Of a stretch of DNA of 44,931 nucleotides, positions 9,184-17,900 are shown piece after piece; the stretch's first letter is position 1, and the number at the start of each line of letters is the position of its first letter. The notes beneath the pieces are model-generated. The model was not told the DNA's origin. It ran no database searches and saw nothing but the letters and a program-made list of their open reading frames with translations. The stretch is from the NCBI GenBank assembly GCA_016188985.1, contig JACPGM010000162.1:1-44931 (forward strand), read 5' to 3'. The DNA is from Lentisphaerota bacterium (lineage in GTDB: Bacteria > Verrucomicrobiota > Kiritimatiellia > JAAZAB01). The position numbers and the translations under genes are program-made.

Positions 9184-11438
9184 TGCCGGAACTTATCAGT
9201 GAACGGATGGCGCTATGGCAACCGAACCCGCTCTTGCCGTGGGATCGTCTGGTGTTGCTGCTGGCCGCGGTTCTGGCAGCCGGCTTGTTTCTGGCCTGGC
9301 GCAGCGCCGCCCTTGCTCCACGGCGTCTGCGCCTTCGGCTGGCCATTCTGCGTATGGCGGCTTTATTGGTTCTCGGCCTGATCGCTTTGAACCCGGGCCG
9401 GTGGCGGCAACAGGTTGCGCAAGGCAAAACCGCCTGGGCACTGCTGATTGACCGCAGCCTGAGCATGGTGACCACGGATATGCAGGGGCACAGCCGCTGG
9501 ACCGAGGCGTGCCGCCTGGCCCAAAAAGCCGTGGCGGCCGCCCCGCATAAGGAAAACGCGCGGATTTATACATTCGCGAATCGGCTCGAAGCGCTCGTGG
9601 ACACGCCTGACTCCCTGGCGGAACTCAAACCCGATGGCGAAAGCACGGATATCCCTGAAGCCGTGTTCGCCGCGCTTACGGTGCACCGCGCCGGCGGCAC
9701 GAAACTGGCGGGTCTCTTGATGCTGTCCGATGGCCGACAGGTGGCGCCGGTTGCCGGCGAACGCGCCGCGATCCTTGCCCGCGCCCATGGCGCGCCGATT
9801 ATCGCGTTAACACTCGGGGGCGATGTTGTCCACCGGGATTTGTCCGTCGCCGTGGCTCGCCGTCAGTATGTGGCCTTCGTTGGGCAGAAACTCAAAATCA
9901 GCGCTCAAGTTCGGAACGAACGGCTGGGCGATATTAGTCCCACTGTTCAATTGCTTGACCCGGCGGGGAAGGTCATTGCCGAACAAAAGGTGACGTTGAC
10001 CAACGACAGCGTGACGTCGGTCCACTTTGAGCTTACCCCGCAACAACGCGGCTATGTCCAATACCGGGTCCATCTGCCGGTGTGGGAAGGAGAAACCCGC
10101 GGCGCCAATAACGAGGCCGGCTGCGCCGTCGCGGTGCTGGAAAGTAAAATCCGGATCTTCATGGCGGAAGGCACGCCATTCTGGGACAGCAAGTTCCTGG
10201 CCCAACTGCTCCGGCAGCAATCGAATCTGGAGTTGACGTCCGTGTACCGGCTTTCGTCGGATCGTTTCTTCAAGGTGGAAACCGACGCGTCCCGTGTCTT
10301 CGATGCCTCCGAACCGGTGTTTCCCGACGATAACGACGCCCTGGCAAAATTCGATCTGATGGTTTTTGGCCGGGGCATGGAATACTTCCTGAACCCGGAA
10401 CGGATCCAGCGGCTGAAACAATTTGTCGGCGAGCAGGGCGGTTGCATCGTGTTTGCGCGAGGCAAGCCGTATGCCGGCAGTCTTCCCGAACTGGAAGCGC
10501 TGGAACCGGCGGCTTGGGGCGAGGCGCTCGACCGGCCGTTCCGCCTGCGGCCGACGCAGGATGGCGAAGTGGCCGGTCTGTTCGGCGAACTGCTGCCAGA
10601 CCGGCATCAACCCATCTGGGAGCAACTGCCGCCGCTCCGGCATGCCCAGAGGTGCGCCCGCCTGAAGGCCTTTACGCATGTGCTGGCCGAGGGCGTTGGC
10701 GAGCCGGAGGCAGAGGCCGGCGCGCGGCCGTTCCCGCTGGTGTTCAGCCAGCGCTACGGCAAGGGCATCGTGGTGGTGGTGAACGCCGAAGATCTCTGGC
10801 AATGGTTTTTCTTTCCAACGGTCAGCAGCGCCGGCGACCTGTACAAAGATTTCTGGATCCAGCTCTTCACCTGGGCCGGAACCTATTCCAATTTCCTGCC
10901 CGGCCGCCACTATGCCCTGCGGCTGAGCGAAACCGAAGTGGATCCCAATGTCCCCGTTCGCGTCCGCATTCTCCGACGCTCCGCGCTGCCAGGCGGGAGC
11001 GCGCCCTCGATCCGGGTAACGCGGGACAACCAGCCGGTGCTGGAGCTCGCCGCCGCCGACGCCGGGAAAGATGGCCAGTGGGATGCGCTCGTTAGTTTTC
11101 CTCAACCCGGGACGTATCGCCTGGAGCTGGCCGGGCTCGATGAGGCGGCGGCAGGCGGTGTGACGGCCACGCTCATAGTCAAGGCACCGCCCTCGGAAAA
11201 CGACGATATCAGCGCTAATCCCGCTTTCCTCGCCAAGCTGGCCGAAGCCTCCGGCGGAAAACTCATCGGCGAGTCTGAACTTGAAACGACCATCCGCGGT
11301 TTCGATCCGGCCAACCGGCCCGTGGACCTCAGCAAGGCCGAATGGCTACCGCTGTGGAACCGGGGCTGGCTGCTGAGCGCGGCGCTGTTATTTTTCGGAC
11401 TGGAATGGTTTTATCGGAGGCGAAACGGATTATTGTGA
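9180..11438 (+). CDS. Membrane vWA protein with glutamine-amidotransferase-like middle domain
   Basis: I chose the ATG at 9180, which overlaps the previous stop as ATGA; a GTG at 9165 in the same frame is less likely. This gives 752 residues. Two N-terminal membrane spans (LVLLLAAVLAAGLFLAW and LAILRMAALLVLGLIAL) are followed by a vWA domain with the metal motif ALLIDRSLSMV. An immunoglobulin-like stretch and then a class I glutamine-amidotransferase-like fold region (KIRIFMAEGTPFWDSKFLA to GGCIVFARGK) come next. A final span (LLSAALLFFGLEWFY) sits at the C-terminus. I see no obvious catalytic Cys-His pair for true amidotransferase activity. The domain order matches vWA proteins found in planctomycete and verrucomicrobial MoxR operons. 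It is probably an envelope scaffold or sensor (inference). Confidence 0.85.
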   Translation: MMPELISERMALWQPNPLLPWDRLVLLLAAVLAAGLFLAWRSAALAPRRLRLRLAILRMAALLVLGLIALNPGRWRQQVAQGKTAWALLIDRSLSMVTTDMQGHSRWTEACRLAQKAVAAAPHKENARIYTFANRLEALVDTPDSLAELKPDGESTDIPEAVFAALTVHRAGGTKLAGLLMLSDGRQVAPVAGERAAILARAHGAPIIALTLGGDVVHRDLSVAVARRQYVAFVGQKLKISAQVRNERLGDISPTVQLLDPAGKVIAEQKVTLTNDSVTSVHFELTPQQRGYVQYRVHLPVWEGETRGANNEAGCAVAVLESKIRIFMAEGTPFWDSKFLAQLLRQQSNLELTSVYRLSSDRFFKVETDASRVFDASEPVFPDDNDALAKFDLMVFGRGMEYFLNPERIQRLKQFVGEQGGCIVFARGKPYAGSLPELEALEPAAWGEALDRPFRLRPTQDGEVAGLFGELLPDRHQPIWEQLPPLRHAQRCARLKAFTHVLAEGVGEPEAEAGARPFPLVFSQRYGKGIVVVVNAEDLWQWFFFPTVSSAGDLYKDFWIQLFTWAGTYSNFLPGRHYALRLSETEVDPNVPVRVRILRRSALPGGSAPSIRVTRDNQPVLELAAADAGKDGQWDALVSFPQPGTYRLELAGLDEAAAGGVTATLIVKAPPSENDDISANPAFLAKLAEASGGKLIGESELETTIRGFDPANRPVDLSKAEWLPLWNRGWLLSAALLFFGLEWFYRRRNGLL

Positions 11439-14230
11439 ATCAGCAAACTTCCAAGACCGATTTCACCGGCAGACTCGCGCGTATGAAACGCCGCTGGCAA
11501 TGGGGCTTGCTCCTCCGCGGCGGCATTCGCCTGGCGGGCCAGGCAACAGTGGCGCTCGCGGTCTATGCGGTGGCGGATGTCTTCCTGGCGTTCCCGGAAG
11601 GCTTCCGGGCCGGCCTGGATATCCTGTTGCTCGCCGTGTTCCTGATCGCGGCGATCGCGCGGGCCGCGCGCATTATTCTCCTGACGGACAAGCATATGGC
11701 CGGGTGCGCCGATGACCTTCTGCAAAGCCGGCGTCGCATCGTGCTGAGCGCCGTTGAGCTCGGCGCGTTGAAATCGGAAAACCGGGCGGCTCCGGCGGAC
11801 CTCCTGCGTTTTCTGATTCGACGCAGTATTGATGAAGCGGCGACCGCGTTGGCCGCTCTGGATTTGCGCGCCGCTGTGCCGAGAGCGGAAATTCGGCGGG
11901 AGTTGAAAGCGGCCTTTGTTAAACTGCTGGCCGCCTGTGCTCTGCTGTTGCTCAATCCCTCCGCGGCCCGCGTGGCTCTCGGGCGCATTGTCCTGCCTTG
12001 GCACGATATCCCCCCCTACAGCCGCTACACCTTCATGCTCTCTCCCGCCCAACCCGCCGTGCTGTATGGCGGCACGATCGAACTGACGACCGATATCATC
12101 GGCGCACCCGTTAAATCACCGGTAACCTTTCTATCCCGCTATCAGGGCCAGGTTCGCGGCACGGCCTGTTTCCAGGAAAATGCCCAGCGGTTTGCCCAAC
12201 GCCTGGAAAAGGTCGTTAGTCCCGTCGAGGTATGCTTTACCGTGAACCGCTCCCGCAGTCGCTGGTATCAAGTTCAGGTCCTCTTCGAACCGATCATCGC
12301 CCTGGCCTACGTCACACTCACACCGCCGACTTATACCGGCCTACCCCGGCGCCAGTTTTTCGCCGGGACCGAAAATGTGGTCGGTGTGCGCGGCACGCGG
12401 GTGGAATTGACGGTCACAAGCAATCGGCCGCTGTTGGACGGCATCCTGACGGTGAAACCAAGGAATAGCTTGGTTACCAATGAAGCTATTTCCGGCGCGC
12501 TAAAAGGTTCAAATACCGTCAGTTTTATCTGGATGATCAAGGAGTCAGCTGAACTCGAAGTGCGCATCCGGGATGTGCGGGGCACGCGGAACAAGGCTCC
12601 CTATAAGCTGGTTCAGAAAGCGCTTCCGGACGAACCTCCGGAAGCGGTAATCCATGAGCCTGCCGGCTTCGCGCTGGCGACGCCTGACACCACCCTGACC
12701 CTGCTGGGGTATGCCGCCGACGACTTCGGCCTGCAACAGGTGGAGCTGCTCCAGACGGTGGTCAGCTATCGCGATCGCATGAAGACGCTCGGCCCCGCCG
12801 TCCCCGGACGCCACCTTGATATCGCCGCCCCGATCGAGCTCAAGGCTCTGGGCGTTGACGTTGGAGAGCTCCTGGAATTTTATATTGAGGCCGTGGATCA
12901 GAATCCACTCATGACCGGCGCCACGGCGTCCGACATCGTCCGTGTGCGGATCATTTCCGAGGAGGACTACGCCGCCATTCTGCGCGCCCGGACCACCCTG
13001 GAGGATTTTACCGAGCGGTATCGCCGGCTCGCCGATCGCCTGAATGAAGTTAAGACCGCTCTCCGCGAGCTGAAAGCGGCGGCGAAATCGGGGCAAATCT
13101 CCGCCGACGATCTCGATCGGCATCTCGAAAAAGCGCTGCGGCTCCACGGGGAGACCGCCGAACTTTTCGAGAAGACGGCTGAGGACTTCCCGATTTTCGA
13201 CTCCGAAAAGGGGCTGGTGTCCGCCCTCCAGGAGTTGGCGGCGCCCTTGCGCGAAAACGAGAGCCGTCTCGCGCAGGCGAAGGGCTCGGATCATGATCTG
13301 GCCGCAACCGTGGGTGCCATGCTGGAGCGGCTGGGCGCGAGCGAAACAGCGCTCGGTTATGAAGTCCAAAGGGCCGAAGAAATTGCGCGGGTGGCGCGCC
13401 TCCTGGAAGCCGCCGTGGCCTTTCAAATGATCGTGACCCGGCAGACGACACTGGTCAGGCGGCTGGACCGCTTTGAGGAAAAGACGGCCGGCAGCGAGTT
13501 GGCGCTGCTCGCCGCGCTGGGCCGCACCCAGGATGAAATCCGCTCCGCCCTGACCGAGTTTATGACCAACGTTACGGCGGCCGCCGGCCAACTTCCGGAT
13601 GAATATGCCGACCTCGGCGATAGCGCCCTGGCTTTTGCGGCGGAGTGTCACCGTCTTAATATAGATGGGTTCATGCAACTGGCCGTCGTCGCGGCGAATA
13701 ATCAGGATGGCCGGCAAACCAGCCGCAATGCCCGGCTTGCGCTGGAAAAGCTTCAGGAGTTACTCCAAAACTGCTCCGGCACAGGGTCATGCCCCGGTTC
13801 CGATTTCGGCAAGCTGTGCCAGGGTGGTGGCCTGCCGTTGGATGGGCGGCTGGATTTGGCCGCGACCTTGGGACAGATGCTGGCGGCACTGAAGATGGCG
13901 GGCAGGGGCGCGGGAGAAGATTTTATAGGCATCGCCGGCGGCGGCATTGCGGGCGGTGACATTTCCGATGGGTATTGGATAGGTGGGATGTCCCCGATCA
14001 ATGTGCCAGTCTATGGCCCATCCCGCGCCCTTTCGTCTCCTCGCGCGTCCGACCGTGGTGGTGGGGCCCAGCAGGGCGCGGCCTGTCCCCCTGGCGCATC
14101 CGTCCGGACGGCCGCCGCGGAAGCGTTGACGGTCGCGGAAAAGGAACGCGGCGGCGAAAGCCTGCCGCTGGAAAACATTCCGGAAAAATATCGTGAAGCG
14201 GTTAAACGCTATTTCAGCGGGGAGAACTGA
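11435..14230 (+). CDS. DUF4175-like large membrane protein
   Basis: The GTG at 11435 overlaps the previous stop as GTGA and gives 931 residues. Three hydrophobic segments lie near the N-terminus (LAGQATVALAVYAVADVF, LDILLLAVFLIAAIA and LLAACALLLLNPSAARVAL). They are followed by beta-sandwich-like repeats (for example LAYVTLTPPTYTGLPRRQF), a long coiled-coil region around residues 510-760, and a Gly-rich low-complexity segment. The last residues, ENIPEKYREAVKRYFSGEN, match the C-terminal pattern (xYREAVKRYF) I associate with the big membrane proteins of this operon type in PVC bacteria. DUF4175 is a best-fit name from architecture only. It is translationally coupled to the vWA gene and probably forms part of the same envelope complex. 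Confidence 0.75.
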   Translation: MNQQTSKTDFTGRLARMKRRWQWGLLLRGGIRLAGQATVALAVYAVADVFLAFPEGFRAGLDILLLAVFLIAAIARAARIILLTDKHMAGCADDLLQSRRRIVLSAVELGALKSENRAAPADLLRFLIRRSIDEAATALAALDLRAAVPRAEIRRELKAAFVKLLAACALLLLNPSAARVALGRIVLPWHDIPPYSRYTFMLSPAQPAVLYGGTIELTTDIIGAPVKSPVTFLSRYQGQVRGTACFQENAQRFAQRLEKVVSPVEVCFTVNRSRSRWYQVQVLFEPIIALAYVTLTPPTYTGLPRRQFFAGTENVVGVRGTRVELTVTSNRPLLDGILTVKPRNSLVTNEAISGALKGSNTVSFIWMIKESAELEVRIRDVRGTRNKAPYKLVQKALPDEPPEAVIHEPAGFALATPDTTLTLLGYAADDFGLQQVELLQTVVSYRDRMKTLGPAVPGRHLDIAAPIELKALGVDVGELLEFYIEAVDQNPLMTGATASDIVRVRIISEEDYAAILRARTTLEDFTERYRRLADRLNEVKTALRELKAAAKSGQISADDLDRHLEKALRLHGETAELFEKTAEDFPIFDSEKGLVSALQELAAPLRENESRLAQAKGSDHDLAATVGAMLERLGASETALGYEVQRAEEIARVARLLEAAVAFQMIVTRQTTLVRRLDRFEEKTAGSELALLAALGRTQDEIRSALTEFMTNVTAAAGQLPDEYADLGDSALAFAAECHRLNIDGFMQLAVVAANNQDGRQTSRNARLALEKLQELLQNCSGTGSCPGSDFGKLCQGGGLPLDGRLDLAATLGQMLAALKMAGRGAGEDFIGIAGGGIAGGDISDGYWIGGMSPINVPVYGPSRALSSPRASDRGGGAQQGAACPPGASVRTAAAEALTVAEKERGGESLPLENIPEKYREAVKRYFSGEN

Positions 14231-14289
14231 CGTCTTTAGGCCTGCCCGAATGGATTGACGTGTTGCCGGCCATTTATTGGGAGAAAATC

Positions 14290-14985
14290 ATGAACGACCA
14301 TACAACGAAGATCGGATGGTTGGGTTGTGGCCCGTTAGTTTGCGGGTTTGCAGCTATTCTCGTGATCCTGTTTCTGGCAGCGGCGCCGCTCTTGGCGAAG
14401 GAAGGCACGATCCAGTGCGCCAACCTGATTTACGGGGGCACCCACACGTCGCGCTGTTTCAGCGATGAGTTCCTCAGCTCGGTCCAGAAGGAAACCACCA
14501 TTCCGACCGAGCGCCGCTTTAAGAGCGTGAAACTGGGTTCTGAGGAGCTGTTCCAGTATCCCTTCGTGATGATGACCGGCGAAGCGAGCTTCCATTTCTC
14601 GCGGCAGGAGCGCGATAATCTGAAAAAATACCTGACGCGCGGCGGGTTCCTGCTCGCCTCCGCCGGTTGCTCCAATAAGGAATGGGATCGCGCCTTTCGC
14701 CGCGAGATGCGCGCGCTCTTTAACATTAAGGCCTTAAAGAAGCTCGACATGACGCATCCACTGTTTCACACCGTGCATGAGATTAAGGCGCTGAAATTGA
14801 CGCATGGCGGGGAAAACGCCCGGTTGGAGGGCGTCGAATGGAACGGCAAGCTGGTGGTTGTTTACTCCCCTCAGGGATTGAACGATACCGCGCATTCGGT
14901 GGGCTGCTGCTGTTGCGGCGGCAACGAGATCGGCAATTCACTCGAAATGAACGTTAATATCTTTGTCTATGCCTTGCTGTATTGA
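14290..14985 (+). CDS. DUF4159 domain protein
   Basis: The ATG at 14290 is preceded by GGGAG at a suitable distance and yields 231 residues; an upstream GTG at 14260 is an alternative. The N-terminus has a basic start and one hydrophobic segment (VCGFAAILVILFLAAAPLLA), read as a signal peptide or anchor. The rest resembles DUF4159: IQCANLIYGG, the central VMMTGEASFHFSRQERDNLK, then YLTRGGFLLASAGC and the C-terminal FVYALLY. DUF4159 has a glutamine-amidotransferase-like fold and regularly accompanies MoxR/DUF58/vWA genes. It lies 59 bp after the DUF4175-like gene and 10 bp before the next gene. The biochemical function is not known. Confidence 0.85.
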   Translation: MNDHTTKIGWLGCGPLVCGFAAILVILFLAAAPLLAKEGTIQCANLIYGGTHTSRCFSDEFLSSVQKETTIPTERRFKSVKLGSEELFQYPFVMMTGEASFHFSRQERDNLKKYLTRGGFLLASAGCSNKEWDRAFRREMRALFNIKALKKLDMTHPLFHTVHEIKALKLTHGGENARLEGVEWNGKLVVVYSPQGLNDTAHSVGCCCCGGNEIGNSLEMNVNIFVYALLY

Positions 14986-14995
14986 CTTGAGAAAA

Positions 14996-17900
14996 ATGAG
15001 ATGCGCATCACTATTTGGCTTGTTGCTGCTGGCCATGATCCCGCCGGCGGTCGCGGCCATTCCGCAGGCCAGAACCATGCCCAAAGCGGCCACGCCATCG
15101 TCCCTTGTTGCGCCGCAAATCTGGCATGACAGCCTGAAACTGGCGTTGACCAAGGCGGCCGCCGAATATCAGCCGGTCCTGGCCGTGTTCTCCTCTCCGG
15201 ATTGTCCCTGGTGCTTGCGCTTGAAAGAGGAGATGCTCCGCAATCCCGACACGCAAACGCTCCTCCGGCATTTTGCCCTGGTTGAGATCAATGTGGCTCT
15301 CGATCCTAAAACGGCGGCGGCCTATCAGATCGAAGGCGTGCCGGTCGTCATGATCCTGTCGGGCAATGGCGACCCGCAAAGCCGCGTCGTCGGCTATCTG
15401 TCACAGCCCGATTTGCAGCGTCTGCTGAAAGACGCCCTGAATCCCGAATTCCTCCGCCGGCAGGATGTGGCCTATAATGAACTATTGAAATGGCTGGCTG
15501 ACCAGCAGGTGCCGGCCGGGAAATGGCCGGACATCATGGTGGCGCTGGGCGCGCCCGAAAAACGCAAGCCCCTGCGCGACGCCATCCTGAAACTGACGCC
15601 GTTTCCCCGCCAGGCCATCGTCGGCTTGCTGGAGAATCGCCGGTTGGCCGTGCGCCTCGGCGCCTTGGACCTGCTGGAGGAAATCACTGGCGACAGCTAC
15701 GGTTTTGACCCCTGGACGGCGCCGGCTTCGCCTGATAACCGCTCGGCGCTGTCCAAATGGGCCGCCTGGGCGGGGTCGGCCCAGACCAATGCGGTCGCAG
15801 TGTTCGCGGCACTCACGCCGGACCAGATCGCCAGCTATGCGCGGGATCTCATCTCCGAAAATCCTGATCGCGCCTTGCGCGCCCGGCAGATGCTTAGACA
15901 CGGCGGACCCTCCGTGGCCGACGCGCTCGCGGCCTTTCTGGAAGACCATCGGGAATTGACCCCGGCCGCCGTCAAAGCCGTTAAGGAAGCGCAATATGCC
16001 GCGCTCCTGGCCGACGTTGACGGCATTGATCCGGACGCCGTGGCGCACCGGTTGATGTTTGGTACGCTGGATATCCGGCAGAAGAGCATTCTGGAGCTGC
16101 CGCCCGCCGGCGCCAAAACAACGCGCCTGTTGCGCGATTACCTGGACGATCCGGACCCGCTGATCCGGGAGGCCGCCGTAGATGCGTTGGTGGCTTCCGG
16201 CGCCAAGGGATTGGCGGGAGTGCTTGAGCAGCGCTTGAATGAGGAAAAGGATCAAGACGTCGTCTGCGCCATCTTGCGCAACCTGGGCAGGGTCAAAAGC
16301 AAAAAGGGCCTGGCGCTGCTCATCACCTATAGCGCGCATTCCAACGAGGACCTGGCGATCACCGCGCTGAACAGCATGACCCGGCTGAAAGCCAAGACCA
16401 CACCCGCCGACGAAATCGCCAAACGTCTTGACGATCCGCGCTGGCGCGTCCGGGTCGCCGCGCTCGAGGTGGTCGGCGCCGTCAAGATGAACACGCTGAC
16501 TGACAAGGTAACCCTTATGCTGAAGGATGCCGATGATTTTACGCGCTTAACCGCCGTGAAAACGCTCGCCGAGATCGCCGCCAGGAAATCGGCGCCCAGG
16601 CTGGAGGAGACGTTCCTGCGGGAGGATGATCTGAAGGGGCCGATCGTCTCCGCGTATGTCCGGATGGAGCTGGCCGTGCCGGAGAGTTTCCTCCCGGCGC
16701 TGGCGGAAAAGAGTCCGGATGTTCTGCTCGCGGTCCTGGAGGCGATGGACGACGATAACACCAGGCACGTCAAGCTGGCCGTCTCCCTGATGAACCACGA
16801 CAATCTCGACGTGGCGTGCGCGGCTATCCGCATTGCCGCGAAATACGGCAGCAAGGATGCCGCCGTGCGCGCCCAGCTCATTGCCGTCCTGAAAACCGGG
16901 AAACGGGAGATGAAACTCGCCGTGCTGGAGAATATTCCGACGCCGGAACGGAAGGACCTGGTCTCCAAGAACCTGGTCTTTCTTACTACCAGGGGAGCCT
17001 CGCTTCCCGGTGGATTGATATCGCCGTCCATTCCGAGCGCCCCGTCCGCGACGGCGGGCAGCGCCTCAAACGCGGCAACGCTCATGGATTCCCTCTTGAG
17101 CGATTTTGCGGATACCGGCGCCATTGGGGCGCCGGCCGCATCCGGAGCGCCCCCCGTTCCGGCCACCCCGCCGCCGCCGGCGAAAGGGCCGTCCGCGGAC
17201 GATATTTTCACGGCCTTCTTGGATTCCGCCGCGCCGCCGACAATGGGAGTAACGACCACGGCGCCGGGTTCGTCTACCGGCGCGCCGGTGGCGCGCGGCA
17301 GCATGGAGGAATTGCTGAAGGCGGTGGAGACGCTTCTGGCTTCCTCGGACGATCCCGAGCTCCGCTTCCAGTCGGCGCTGCTGCTTACCCGGTATGGCAG
17401 TCCGGCGGCGGCGCCCGTTCTGCAGGCCGGGCTGGCGGAGCGGCCGGTGGAGGAGCGCCAGGCCGTCGCGGCTGCCCTCGCCCGCGTTTCCGACAGCACG
17501 GCGATACCCTGCCTGCGTCAATTGCTGGGGGACCCGGCCGAAAGCGTTCGCCGAATGGCGGGCAATTCCTGCTGTGAGCTGGGCGCCAATTCAGCCGCGC
17601 TGGGTGTCATGTTCGAGGAAATTTTGCGGAGCGGGTCGCCCCTCAAACCGCATGAACTCTACGATTATCCGCTGACGCAACTGGTCCGCGAAATCGCCGC
17701 CAAACAGCCGATGGCGAAATGGGCCCGCCGGCTGGTGACGGAAAGCCTTGAATCCGAACCCCGCATTTTCGGACTGGCCCTCCTGGAAACCTGCGGCGGC
17801 AAGGATGACGAGAAAAGCATCCGGCCGTTTCTCCAATCCCAGGATCCGTTTCTGCGCCGTGCCGCCTACCATGCGCTGGGCCGGCTGAACCTGGCGGCCT